Part shown: positions 23,120-34,139 of the stretch, piece after piece | How the letters are laid out: every line of letters starts with the position of its first letter | How positions within the stretch are numbered: position 1 is the first letter of the stretch | Origin: Cheiracanthium punctorium | Lineage: Eukaryota > Arthropoda > Arachnida > Araneae > Cheiracanthiidae | Length of the DNA: 64,000 nt | Direction: 5' to 3' | Assembly (NCBI GenBank): GCA_038373885.1 | Contig: JAWZYV010013174.1 | Location: 682,001-746,000 of the forward strand | Program-made: the position numbers and the translations under genes | The notes under the pieces: model-generated | Told to the model about the DNA's origin: nothing | Database searches by the model: none | Seen by the model: only the letters and a program-made list of their open reading frames with translations

Positions 23120-23391
23120 GTCTAAAACTGCTTGAAAGCAGGCAATTATTAAGGAAGTGATGTCTATGATCCTAAAAGAAAATCCGCCGACTCATTCATT
23201 GCATCGGAACTAGGAATGTCTTCCGTAACTCTAAGTAAAATCAGTCATAAAGTTCAAAAAGACGTTTAAACCTTATGTTCTTCTGCTTTTGTCAAAATAT
23301 ACTGCTGAAAAAAAAACAAATTGTAGAAAATTATATGAAAAAAACCTAACTGCTCAAAAATGGAAATTTGTGGTAACACTCGATGGATATG
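23120..23391 (+). pseudogene. mariner transposase, N-terminal part (5' of the insertion)
   Basis: Frames give IKEVMSMILKENPPT, then after a frameshift SFIASELGMSSVTLSKI (a helix-turn-helix-like block) and, after another break, SKYTAEKKTNCRKLYEKNL followed by TAQKWKFVVTLDG. The Asp of VTLD is the expected first catalytic residue of this IS630/Tc1/mariner-type enzyme. The CDS is cut at 23391 by a 1.86-kb insertion and continues at 25249. The order matches a transposase group I associate with spiders. Confidence 0.8.
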
Positions 23392-23421
23392 CACTGCAAA
23401 TCTTTGAATATATTTTAGAAC

Positions 23422-23722
23422 ACTTTTTGGAACCCTTCTTTTGTCCCCTTTTTGCGAACACTTTTAAAAGCACATTTCAGAGCACTTTTTGGAACTCATT
23501 TCAGAACACTTTTTGGAACTCATTTCAGAACACTTTTTGGAACACATTTAAGAACACTTTCTAGAACGCTTATTTTGCCCACTTTTTGAAACACATTTCA
23601 GAACACTGTTTGGAACCCATTTCAGAATATACTTTTTAGAACACTTATTTTGTCATCCTTTTTAGCGCACTTTAAGGAATGCTTTTAAGATTACATTTGA
23701 GAACACTTTCGAAAAAGTAAGA
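23422..23722 (+). repeat. subterminal tandem repeats, about 24-bp unit
   Basis: Repeated GAACACTTTTTGGAAC followed by CATTTCA, three units nearly exact and others degenerate. The open frame across it (NTFWNSFQ repeats) is a by-product. Confidence 0.9.
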
Positions 23723-25007
23723 GCAGGTGCTAGTGCGGAGTCTGCTATTAGTTTTGGTTTCGGTTTATTTTCGTGAAAGCTTACGGGGGTATTTTTTACG
23801 GGGTGGCATCACAGAATTTCTTTTAACAGAATCGTAACGGTGTTTAATTTTGGTATGGGACTTAAAAATTTTTCTCAGAATCTTAGTCCGGACTTGTAAT
23901 TTTTCGGACAGCTTTTCATTTATTTTAGTTAATTTTATTTAATTATTAATAAAATATTTTTTTGTGCTGCCATCTGTTATTGAATTTTTAGTGTTGCCAT
24001 TTGGTGTTATGTTTAGGAACTAACTTTTTAATCTTGCAATTGGATTTAGAATTTTTTAGAGTTTGGAACTGATGTTAATGAATTTTAGTTAATTACTATA
24101 ATTTAGTGCTGCCATCTGCTATTGAATTTTAGAATTGATTTGTGGACTTGGATTTTATTTTTTCTAACTTACCAGCAGCGGGATTCAAGTAACTGAATAA
24201 CAGTACTGACTGAAGAACAGTACGACTGAATAACAGTAAAGGTTGAAGTTTTGGACAATCTATTCAGCTGTTCTCACCTTCTTCCATTTTTCAGCAGATG
24301 TCAGTGCTGTTAAAAATAATCGTGACCATTTTTTACGGGAAATGACGTGCTAAAAAGTAAAGGATTCTCGTGGAGCTCTGTCACCCGCAACTATTTTTAT
24401 AGAAATCCAATCTGTTCTTCGTAACTGGCAGCAGTCAAAACGTCAGAGTTTGGACAGTACGACTGAATAACAGTAAAGGTTGAAGTGTTTTTTACTTTCG
24501 GTATGGGACTTAGGGAATTTTTGCCAGAATCCTTGGCCGGACTCCTAATTTTTGGATGGTCGGGACTGCTTTTAATGAATTTTAGTTAATATCATTTAAT
24601 TATTAATTAATTTTAGTACCACCATCTATTATTTAATTTTAGAATTAACTTGTTTTGGTATCGGACTAAAACATTTTTTCTGGACTTGTAATTTTTGGAT
24701 GGTTTGGGATTGCTGAATGTGAATGAAAAACCACGTGGATTACAATCTTCATTCGCCGCAGGATTAATGAACGATATTTCACTAATTAATAAGCGCGATT
24801 GAGTCTGTGCGTTACTTCGACTTAACACATTTTGCCCCCCACGTGGTAGAGATTGGATTGCACTTCTAAAAAGCAGAAGCCTTGCGCAAAGTCCCGACTT
24901 GCCCATGAGGCAATCAGACCCTGATTCAAGGCATCCCTTTACTGCCCATCATAACAACATCTTTATAACGAAGAAAGCAATGATTTCACTAGTGTTCGCA
25001 ATCTGTT

Positions 25008-25235
25008 CTTAAATGTGTTTCTAATATATGTTCCCAATCTCTTCTTAAAGTGTTCCCAATCTTTTCTCAAATGTGTTCCTAAGTTTAGATTAACAGATAT
25101 CCTAAACATAACACTTTCAGAACACTTTCGGAACACTTCCTTTATAACGGATTACATTCGGAACGCATTTCAGAGCACTTTTAGGTAACTGGAACACTTT
25201 TTTTTTTTCAATAAATGTGTTCTAAATGTGTGCTG
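25008..25235 (-). repeat. subterminal repeats, right side
   Basis: Multiple TGTTCCCAATCT, AACACTTTCAGAACAC and GGAACACTT motifs in both orientations near the right end, mirroring the left-hand array. Confidence 0.75.
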
Positions 25236-25248
25236 GGAATTTGCAGTG

Positions 25249-26010
25249 TGGGTATATTTAAGCGACTGTAGTAAAAGAAGATCAGTGTTTTATTGCTCAA
25301 CTGACAGGAATGACCGTACGAAATGGCTTCTTCGATGTACAGAAAAGTTCGCAAACGGATTCATTATAGTTGCAGGATTTTGTTACAACGGCAAATTAAA
25401 AAATCAAAAAAGTCTCAAGTGAAGCCAAAATTAATTATCTCTACTATAAGCAGAACTAGCTACTATAAGCAGAGCAATTCGCAAACGGATTCATTATAGT
25501 TGCAGGATTTTGTTACAACGGCAAATTAAAAAATCAAAAAAGTCTCAAGTGAAGCCAAAATTAATTATCTCTACTATAAGCAGAATATTTTAGAACCAAT
25601 TTTTAAAGAAGAAATTCCAATTTTATGTGAAAACGGGATTGACAAAGTTGAGCTTCATATGGACACAACCTCTAGTCACACGTCTGAATCAACCGCCGGT
25701 TATCTAGCAAAGAAAGTATCAGAAACAGGAATAAAGTGTGTCCCATCTGATGAAATACTTGTAAAATCACCTGACGCTTCTCCAATGGCCTTTTGTGGTT
25801 TCTTTTTATTAAAATAAGCCTTAGCAAAACGGTGTCCAAGAAAGACCAAGTACCAAGTACCAAGAAGACTGAACGGACTTTGGAAAACGGTTCAAGAGAA
25901 ATGGAGTAAAATTAGCATGACAGTTCTAAGAAAAAGTTGACTTTCAGTGAAAATTCGAGCTACAGCTATTGTCAAGAGTCATGTCTATCAGTAGAAGTAA
26001 ACTGCCACAA
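25249..26010 (+). pseudogene. mariner transposase, C-terminal part (3' of the insertion)
   Basis: Resumes with WVYLSDCSKRRSVFYCSTD, then KWLLRCTEKFANGF and IIVAGFCYNGKLK. After the duplication it continues ILEPIFKEEIP, VELHMDTTSSHTSESTAGYL (the HxD block with the second catalytic Asp), then SPDASPMAF with the third catalytic Asp, and a tail PKTLNGLW-like segment. Frameshifts occur near 25425 and 25800. The loss of Asp in SPMDF-type context (here SPMAF) and the breaks make it inactive. It is the downstream half of the CDS starting near 23120. Confidence 0.82.
25349..25585 (+). repeat. 130-bp tandem duplication inside the transposase
   Basis: TTCGCAAACGGATTCATTAT through TCTCTACTATAAGCAGAA occurs at 25349-25455 and again at 25479-25585, identical over 107 bp. 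The 23-bp link repeats CTACTATAAGCAGA a third time. The exact identity means the duplication is recent relative to the decay of the element, or an assembly artefact. Confidence 0.95.
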
Positions 26011-26081
26011 AAAAATACGGCATTTATAGATAAAATTTAAATATCGAAATTGTTTCAATAAAGTGCGAACGATCTTCTGTA

Positions 26082-26639
26082 CATAGGTACTGTCTAAGAG
26101 ATGGGACAACTTAGTTTCTTCATGAAAAAAATAACATCAATATGAGAGATATATAATATTGAAAGGGGTGACTTGAAGGAGAGATTTGAATATAATATGA
26201 TTATTACTGTATCTCCTTGGAAATTAAAAATCATCCGACAGCAATTCTGATTGATTTTAGCAAGTTGGAGCAGAGGTCATGACTCCTGACTCCTTGACGA
26301 ATGAGTTACCATAAATGTCGATTACATCTCTTACTAACACGTGAATCCCTGTTAAAATATTGGTGAACTTGCTAAATCTTAGTGATATTGCATACACAAT
26401 CTAGAATAGTCATATTTTTCAGTTTCAATTTCATGAAAAAATAGTTTGTAGGAAACTAACGAGACTTTCATTTGGCACCTCTGGTAAAAGCATAATTTCT
26501 TCTAAAATGTTTTATTTTCTTCGGTGAAGTTGAACATTTGAATGAAGTTTAGATCACCAAGTTTAGAAGAAAATCGCTCGAAAAACATCATTGGAAAACT
26601 GGTATTAGAATTTCCATTTTATTTTATAAATATTATTTC
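26082..26639. other. AT-rich stretch, no gene seen
   Basis: Flank of the mariner element. No coding or structural signal recognised. Confidence 0.5.
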
Positions 26640-26802
26640 GGTCAAGCCCGCTTAATGGAATAGTCAATTTGTCAAGAAAATGTATTCTAATAAGCGAGAT
26701 ATTCTATTATCCGGGATCACAATGACTAATTATTATAGTTTGGTTCATTGAAAAATTATTACAATAAGTGGGACATTCCTTTAACCGATATTTTGACTGT
26801 AT
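26640..26802. mobile_element. possible Tc1/pogo-type MITE, diverged
   Basis: The left end CGGTCAAGCCCGCTTAATGG and the inverted right end AGTCAAAATATCGGTTAAAG, followed by GAAT, match at about 70%. Inner motifs (AATAAGCGAGATATTC, AATAAGTGGGACATTCC) repeat the same theme. The right edge is TA. This resembles degenerate pogo-like MITEs. Confidence 0.5.
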
Positions 26803-27129
26803 TTTTATTCTCTAAAGGATATTTTAAATGATGCTTTTCGATACAAAAACAGTTAATAGCTGTAACACTTCTGACTTCATTATGATGTAGTTACTTTTGC
26901 AACAATAATCATTATGTCAAGTTTAACTGCCGATAAGTATGTAAGGAATTCGTAATGCACAGAAACTTGCAATACGTCTTACACATGCAAAGCTGCCATT
27001 ACGTTTGATTCTTCCTGATTCACACTTTATACATAAAGGGATATTTCAATTTAAAGGAACCTCAATATTAATACCAAATCTTAAACACCATTCCTCATTA
27101 CTTCCATTATAGTCCTTCCAAGTAATCTT

Positions 27130-27440
27130 TTCACCTGGTCATACGCAATCACACGCGCGTCCTCAATACATTTCTGGCGACTGCGTCTGTAGCCCCATCA
27201 AAAAACTGCAGCTGACACCGCTCTAGCCCGCCCCACTAATGACAGTATCTATCTTTATGCTGCCATTTATCCTGCAGTTCTCGTGCTCCCTGGTTGCATG
27301 CACTCAGACCAGCACGCACGGAGGCATAGCACACACCAAAACTTCCGCGCTCTCCCAATACGGCCCGTAGCACGCAAGCACCACCGAACAGAACAGGAGG
27401 TGGAACTTGGCCACGCAAGTAGCAATAGAGAGAGAGCTGC
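27130..27440. other. GC-richer island, unidentified
   Basis: Noticeably richer in G and C than its surroundings and with several CpGs (CGCGCGTCC, CACGCACGG). Overlapping minus-strand frames of 60-92 codons are open partly because stops are rare. Could be a promoter, an LTR or a repeat body; nothing decides between them. Confidence 0.35.
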
Positions 27441-27615
27441 GATTGATGTTTGACTGGCTCTAAGAATAGGGAAGGAAAAGAGCTTTGTTATCAGCTGGGC
27501 GTATGTATGGTGTGGCTGAATTCGAAATGTACCAAATGATATCATTTATCCACCCTTAGAATTTCCTTTTTACTATATAAATGTGGAATTGCTGTTTATT
27601 TATTTTACGGTGAAG

Positions 27616-28034
27616 CATAGGCGCACCCACGGAGGGGGGGCTATGGGGGCTGAAGCCCCCCCTAAAGGTAGAAATTTAGAAGTGAAAAGCTTTAAAAAAT
27701 GAAAATTGTCGCTAATGAATTATTTTTTTCTTTCTTTTTTTAATTGTCTTCAAGTTATTTCTAACCAAAAAAGACATTTATTTAAAAAGTTTTTAAACAA
27801 ATGCTTACAGTTAGTTTACAAACACTGTTAAGCTCAGTTACAACGTCACTGAAAAGAGCAGATAATTATTTATGATTCCATACCAAGTTGCATTGCTTGT
27901 GGGCTTGTGTTCTATGGGACAGTCAAGTGGTACCGAATATGTAGACGTAAGTAATCGAGGTCAATATAACCGAGTTCAGCAGTATTTGCATGTCGCCCAG
28001 CCCCCCCATAACTAAAATCCTGGGTGCGCCACTG
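27616..28034. mobile_element. hAT-type MITE, 419 bp
   Basis: Ends are CATAGGCGCACCCACGG and, inverted, CAGTGGCGCACCCAGG. A perfect 8-bp TSD CGGTGAAG lies at 27608-27615 and 28035-28042. Inner flanks are G-rich (GGAGGGGGGGCTATGGGGGC) on the left and C-rich on the right. The minus-strand peptide QWRTQDFSYGGA is a familiar spurious translation of such element ends, not a gene. Confidence 0.88.
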
Positions 28035-28046
28035 CGGTGAAGCATA

Positions 28047-30921
28047 TATTTGAATGCATTTTACTTGTGTTAATTTGAAGATGTAACCAAATCCACAAAT
28101 CATCTGTAAAAGAACAGAAAGCTAAAATTGGAAGGATTTTGCAAATAAAGAAGAGCTTGCTATTTTTTTAAAAATACCTAAATATTTCAAAAACTTTAGA
28201 ATCTTGATCCTATTACCTTAAAGAAATATTCTGATATATTTTTTATTCATACACATTTAATGCAAATATTTAGAGTGAGAAATATTTTTTATCCGTGTGC
28301 ACTAACTTGCAAAGAGTCTTTGATAATGAAGAAACCACTCTACTTTTGCAACGGCAGAAGAGCCACTTCTTCGGTGGTTGCAGTCTATGGTATTTTATTC
28401 AGCTGAAGAAGGGACAACATTTTTTTACCGAAACGTGCATCCTAATCGATAAATGCATTTCATGTTGTTTATATGAAGTTTTCATTATTGCATTTTTAAA
28501 AACCAGTTTCTGTTGAGTGCTTTTTGTCAGTCTTTATTAATGCATTAAAGATAAGATTAATTACTCTGTATGGAATTTAGTACTTTTTATCAATTTGAGT
28601 CAATTTTAATCGGTAAGATAACAGTTTAAAAATTTGATGAAAATGAACAGTGCTCCAGTAATTGAAAATTTATCTGTAAGATAATTGTAATAGTTAAGCA
28701 TTTGAGAAGAAGGTAATCTTCGAAGTATAATGTTTCCGCTTGACGATCTTCATATTTATAATTACCTCTTACAAATAGTCATTAAAATAATGAGAAATCT
28801 CGAAATATGCACAAAACATTTGCTAATAAGACATAGTGCCAGTTTTAATATTTTAGAAGGGCTGAATGTGTTCACAGAATGTAAATACGTATATGCAATA
28901 GATTATTTACATATTTACATTCTGAGCATTAACAGTGTTACGAATTTTCGGGGAAACCCGCTGTTCTGGGGTTTAAAACAGTTTGAAGCTCGTATTCTGC
29001 GCGCCAAATAGTTAAATATTGCTTTTTGCTGCATCAAACTCGGATAACTAGAACGCGAGATATGGAGTTTTATGTTTCTCCATTGGTTCCTATGGCGTTT
29101 TCTAGAAATCTCGAGAACCTCCCCTTACTTTTGGGGACTCATTTTTAGCGCCAAATTTGGCAATACTTCGAGAAAAAGTCGTCAAGTTTGGTGACATTTT
29201 GGTCATTGGGCGCGATTTTCCCAATGAGACGTGTAATTTTTTTTTTTTTTCATTAAAATCACATAATAGCCCAATGATTCAGCTGTATTCCTATGACGTA
29301 ATCAAAAGTCCCGCTTTTTGTTCTGCCCAGAGAATTCTGCAACAATAGTATACAACATATCGAACTGTATACTATTAATGCTCTTGGATATCTGCTGAGA
29401 GCTCTCTGTTTAAAACTGAAAGAATGGAGGTGACACCGTAAAATTAAGGTTCAACGAATTAGGTGTATGAAAAGCTTACGTGAATTTAAAATACGTAACA
29501 CAGTAACTTAGAAGCGCGACACTTAATAAAGCAGTTTCTTCTAAAAACTAAAAGGTATAATTAACGGCGACTGGCAATGTATCATAAAACAAAAAGGAAC
29601 GTTACTTCGAAGCCGAGGGATTAAAATGTGCTGTGACTAAAAAAAGTATGTGAACTCCTAACACCAAGTTGGCAAGAACATTATCAGCCACCAAATAAAA
29701 CACCAAACAGCTGTCATTGGGCATGGTGAAATGGGTGTGTGAGAAGAAAGCAATAGAAATAATTTTTGAATTTCTTTAAGAATGTTCTGAAATACTACTG
29801 TTTAACTTACTCTAGTGTAAGCGTTAGGAAATCTTCGGGTGGTGCGGTTTTTAGAATACACCGAGGAAAAGAAATTACGTAAGAATCAATATTATTTTAT
29901 CAACAGCGAAATCCAAAGTTTTATATTTCAAAAGAAGAGGAATTAGTTTCTACAGAAAAAAATGGCAATAAAAAAAAAGACTAAAAGTGTTACATTTACA
30001 ATAAAAGATTAAATATGTCAATTGATCAAAGTTGTGTAATGAACAGCATACAAGTTAAAACAGTTGATAGTTTATATTATATATGTGTGTGTGTGAGTGT
30101 TTACATGTGTGTGCGTTTAACAGTATCAGTATTGTTAATCTATCAAAAGTAATCTGAAGATGCATAAAAAGTTTCCTATGAGTAAATTTTGTAAATAGTA
30201 CTCAAATGTTATTAAAAAACATCTTCTAAATGTATTCTCCATCTAGCCCACTTGGCTAGCTATAATTTCTGTATATTTATATACTGTTACTAGCAAAGTG
30301 ATTAGTTTATTATTGTAGCATTTGCCTTTTATGATAAAACAAGGAATAAACAGGTTAAATCCAGGTTCTATAGATTTTTTCAATAACATGACCTTTCCCC
30401 ATTTGCATACTTAGGAGTGTAAACAAAAGATTTTGAGTTTTCCAAGAGAATTAGAGGGAACATTACAAATTTACATTTTAAATAAATTGAAATGAGTTTC
30501 ATGCTGAAAAAAAGCAAGAAATTTGAAACATAGGTACAAAAAGAAACAAATATAATTTTGTTAGTGTTATAAAGGTTAATTGTTCTCTATTTTTAATGAG
30601 CAGGTATTGTACAGTGTTCAGAAAGAATACATTTGATTTTTGTGGAAATGAAAAATTCAGTACGGATAGGAACATCAGTCAAAGTAGATTTTCAAAAGCA
30701 CCAGTTGCAGAATGGAAAATAAGGAAGATAACATCAGGACGGATTTTTGCAGGCTTCGAACATTTGCGACTTAAAAAAATTCGTTATCCACCAGTTGAGC
30801 AGTAACGTTGAGATGGTCGGAGAGGATTCTTTACTCCAGGCATTTACAGATCACTCACGAAGAAACGTTCTCTGACCTGTTGCAGTGGTTCCACTTATTC
30901 GAAAAACGATGATTGCAAATA
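28047..30921. other. mostly AT-rich stretch; one element-like motif
   Basis: No gene recognised. A CTGAAGAAGGGAC ... CCGAAACGTGC motif lies at 28395-28440 (separate entry). A less AT-rich patch at about 28936-29345 (CGGGGAAACCCGCTGTTCTG; repeated 'GCGCCAAAT') looks like a repeat, but no ends were found. GT microsatellite at 30085-30115. Confidence 0.45.
28395..28440 (+). repeat. CTGAAGA...CGAAACGTG motif, possible Penelope-like fragment
   Basis: CTGAAGAAGGGAC, a T-rich loop and ACCGAAACGTGCATC. CTGANGA...GAAA-type blocks ending in CGAAACGTG recur in Penelope-like retroelements, where they have been linked to hammerhead ribozyme motifs. Here the helix II pairing is weak, so this is only a resemblance. 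Confidence 0.35.
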
Positions 30922-31020
30922 GGACGTCAGTGTTTCAGAGTATACATTTACACGCATTTTTTAATTTATGACGTCACGGTTTAACACAGTCGTAAAAGAT
31001 ACCTCGGGTAGTTGAGGCAG
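30922..31020 (+). repeat. repeat X fragment: unoccupied paralogue of the P-element site
   Basis: Aligns with both flanks of the P-type element: ATTTATGACGTCAC then GTTT, a short variable piece and GTAAAAGATACC, GTAGTTGAGG here, against ATTTATGACGTCAC, GTTT-GACTGCC-GTAAAGGATACC and GTAGATTGAGG around 7900 and 10270. It carries one target and no insert. Confidence 0.8.
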
Positions 31021-31204
31021 TTTTCAAACAGTGGCACATTAGTTTTCAAACAGGGGCACATTAGTTTTGAAACGGTAAAGTATTGAAATTTACACCAATA
31101 TAGAGATCAATATTCCAATTAAATAAACATTAGAGTTTGCAATTTCTCGTCAAAGGTGGTTGTGCTGTGTTGTCTTGTGGGATTACGGCCAATTAGACAC
31201 ATGT

Positions 31205-31400
31205 GGGCCCAGGAGAAGGGGTGGGATGCACTCCGTGGGGGGTCTTTCTAAGGGGTCCTAATCCGTATCTACGTTTAATTTAGGAGGATACCACATAAAA
31301 CTCTGAATGGCTAGGTCGGCGTACGCGACCTGGTTCTGAACCAAGCACCTTCCGTCTTCCAGTTCAGAGTGCTATGGGCCACTGTTGGTACACTCGACAA
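31205..31400 (-). mobile_element. SINE family 2, full-length-like copy
   Basis: On the minus strand: a tRNA-like head with box-B-like GGTTCAGAACC (31332-31342) and an upstream box-A-like GTGGCCCATAGCACTCTG, then a body with AGGACCCC / TACGGATTAGGACC corresponding to the TTCTAATGCGTATTC core of the 21.6 and 52.3 kb copies. TSD not resolved. Confidence 0.6.
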
Positions 31401-32024
31401 AGATGGAAGATATCGCTTCGAGGACTTATTTCTTTAAGGCTATAGTTCGAAGGAAAAATAACTGTTTTTGGTACACAAATTTAAATAAACTAATAGCACC
31501 AGGGTCTCTAAAGAACTCAAGATGGTTCTTCATAAGCTGAATTACACACTGAAAACTGACTTTTGTGAAACTTTCAGAAAAAACCCTTAAACATGGAACT
31601 GCACTGCAGAATTTTTTAAGAGTGACCCGTTTTGCAAAATTTTCAATTTTTAATCATTTTTTCTAAAAGTTTTGTGACTGATAGAGGTTTATCGTTTATT
31701 TCAGTATATAGTACAGCTTGAAACGAGACACTATCAAAATTTTGAAGTGCCTGACATAATTAGTTGAAATTATAAAAATCATGGAATATTTACCAAAATC
31801 GTATGATTTTTTCGAACTACACCGTTAATGCCAAACTTCGCGATAAATCACCGAAAATGGCAAACCTTGGCGATTTTTCATTTTTAATCTGGCAACCCTA
31901 TAATCATGATTTGCCCTTTCACCATGTAGACAAAAATATTTGTATGAAATTAACAGCACTCAAGAGCTAAAGAATACGTGAAAAACACCTTTTTTTTGTC
32001 AACTACCCTTTATTAGGTCGATTT
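31401..32024. other. AT-rich stretch, no gene seen
   Basis: Contains GGCGATTTTTCATTTTT with TGGCAACC near 31870-31905, recalling the 12.46 kb repeat. No coding signal. Confidence 0.45.
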
Positions 32025-32850
32025 TGAAAAATCCTTGAAAATGGTTTTTATTAAATTGTGTTCATTACATTTTAGTGCAAGATTTTTATGGCTATCTTCA
32101 TTTTCCTTCGATGTATGAAGACAAGTATGAAAACAACGTATTGGCTTCTAACACCAGTTTGGATACGAACTCTAAAAATCCCTGAAAATGGCTGTTATGC
32201 ATTCGTGCTCGCTACATTTTAAAGCGAGAATTTTATTGCTATCTTTATTTTCCTGTGAGATATGACAGGAAATTTGGAAACAAAGTTTTCACCCTCTTAT
32301 CCCCGTGTTGATGGGAATCTAAGAAATCCTGAAAATGATTTTAAAGCATTCGTGTTCACTATATTTTTAAGCAAGAATTTTAAAGCATTCTCTTATTCCT
32401 GTGATATATGAAGGGAAATGTGAAAAGAACGTTTTTGGCCCCTTACGTATATTTGAGTGCGAGTTCGAAAACACCCTGAAAATAATTCTTAGTCCATGCT
32501 CTCTACATTGTAAAGCAAGAATTTTATGGTTATCTCTACTTCCCTTTGAGATCTGATCGTAAATTCGAAAACAACGTTTTGGCCCCTTATACCCGTTTTG
32601 ATGCCCATTCTAAAGAACCTGAAAATTACATTTAGATGTTTATGTTAGTTAAATTTTAAAGCAAGAATTTTATATCTGTGTCCGTTTGGGAGCGAATTCT
32701 GAAAAATCCTGAAAATTACTTTTATGTATTTGCATTAGTTACATTTTAAAGCAAGGATTTTATGGCTATCTATCCCCTCCCCCCGAGAAGGAAAACGTGA
32801 AAAGAACGTTTTGGGCCGCCACCCCCGTCTGGGTACGAATTTTTTAAAAT
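32025..32850 (+). repeat. tandem array, period about 143 bp, about 6 units
   Basis: Units start CCTGAAAAT and contain TACATTTTAAAGCAAGAATT, TATGGCTATCT, GAAAACAACGTTTTGGCCCC and a TTTTGATGCGAATTC-like block. The 'GCAAGAATTTTA' block recurs at about 144, 148, 140, 145 and 95 bp. Units are clearly diverged, so the array is old. Confidence 0.88.
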
Positions 32851-32990
32851 CACATCTTAAATGACGCCTCGGGCACAAAAGCTATAAGCTCCTAAAATTT
32901 CATGTCTGTTATCTCCGGTATATTCGGCTGGGCGTTGATTGTCAGTCAGTCATTCACACAGGACATCTTCCTTTATACATAGAGATTTGA
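32851..32990 (+). repeat. 3' end of repeat X-like element
   Basis: GTCAGTCAGTCATTCACACA followed by GGACATCTTCCTTTATACATAGAG closely parallels the end at 11424-11446. The preceding tandem array would be its body, as in copy 1. Confidence 0.5.
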
Positions 32991-33735
32991 CTTTTTATGG
33001 TTACGAAATAGAACTACAAAGAACTCTACAAAGAACTCTGAGGTCATTTCCTTAAACATGACTTCTTAGTTTTAAGATGATTCGCCTGATACGCTTTTGG
33101 AAATGTCATGTACCTTAGCAAAGGACAATGTGAAATACGGTTTATTAATAGGTGCATTATACATTTTTGCCACGAACAATTTTGTTTAAATTTTATTTTC
33201 GTGATACAAATTGAGACAACGCTTTTCATAAAAATCAGTCAGACTTTTTTGAAAGTGGTATTTTTGACGCAGTTTTGTTGTTTTAGGAAAACATATAGTT
33301 GACACAGGAGTAGCAGAACTGTTTAAATTTTGTCTTCAGTTTGTGTGCTGGCTTTTTCTTTTAGATGCCCCGCATGCCATTTACAAATACGTGCTCCCTT
33401 TGAAATAACTTTCATTTCTGTTAATTGTAAAATTTAGCAGAGATTATTTTTCATATACGAAATTCAGTTATGACTTCTGAAATAGAAACAGAAAAATACT
33501 CACAGCGATGACATTTGTCGTGACACATGCTTCAAGGAGACTATCTCCAACAACATACCTTCTGTGAAAGACTGTAAGATCTACCCTTAAATTAGAACAA
33601 TGTTCTTTGAAGGCCTATTAACGTTCGTTGAACGTCCAGGGAACGCTACTGAACGTTCTCTGAATCCTCACAATTTCACTTATATAATTAAAGACAAAGC
33701 GATGTAGAGCTTGGATGCATAAGAAATGAAGTATT
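32991..33735. other. AT-rich stretch, no gene seen
   Basis: Overlapping frames on both strands at 33044-33302 show no recognisable motif. GAACGTTC-type repeats at about 33630-33660 are short. Confidence 0.5.
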
Positions 33736-34139
33736 GACCCAGACAGCCCATAAGCTTAAATCAAGCTGGACATTTCTGTGAATTTGACGTATTAATACAG
33801 GCTTGACAGTTCAATTCATTTTAAGCTTGCAGCAAGCTTGGAGATTACAAAAAAAAAAAAAAAAAAAAAAATGAGTCAGCAAATATTTTCCCGCCGAATT
33901 TAGGTCATTTGAACTGTCAAGCTTGAATACAACTTGATTACTGCTTGATTTGGAAAGCCACATCCACATAATAAATAATTTATCGTCAGTCATAAATGTA
34001 CTTGACCATAGAATTAAAAAAAAAAAGATTCTATATTTCCAAATATTCAAATTCTTCAAAATAAAATACAAATATACTACAAAATTGATTTCAAAATCAG
34101 CCGTTTGTCTCGATTTTGGCCAATATTGCCCAACATGAG

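Larger units (their letters stand above)
23392..25248. mobile_element. CACTG-ended element with subterminal repeats, 1857 bp
   Basis: Ends are CACTGCAAAT and, inverted, ATTTGCAGTG, flanked by TG on both sides (23390-23391, 25249-25250). Both subterminal regions carry many copies of GAACACTTT / TGTTC motifs. Short CACTR TIRs, 2-3-bp TSDs and subterminal repeat arrays are typical of CACTA/EnSpm elements. It breaks the mariner transposase immediately after VTLDG. No transposase was recognised inside; a 97-codon minus-strand frame (24613-24906) is unidentified. The interior has three diverged copies of a block with GCTGCCATCTG and GGACTTGTAATTTTT (about 23855-24010, 24110-24150, 24500-24715). Confidence 0.68.
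22798..26079 (+). mobile_element. mariner-type transposon, 3282 bp, interrupted
   Basis: 33-bp TIRs with about three mismatches begin CAGAAGRTCGTTC at 22798 and, inverted, end at 26079. TA flanks both ends (22796-22797, 26080-26081), the standard Tc1/mariner target. Subtracting the 1857-bp CACTG element (23392-25248) and one 130-bp tandem duplication leaves about 1.29 kb, the usual mariner size. The transposase reads on the plus strand in pieces. Confidence 0.9.

Noticed and set aside
27912..28103. Peptide with QWRTQDFSYGGA as a gene
   Set aside because: It is the translation of a hAT-type MITE end and is seen in many spurious predictions.
28936..29345. A transposon with CGGGGAAACCCG and GCCCAGAGAATTC ends
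   Set aside because: The two ends are not complementary and no TSD is visible.
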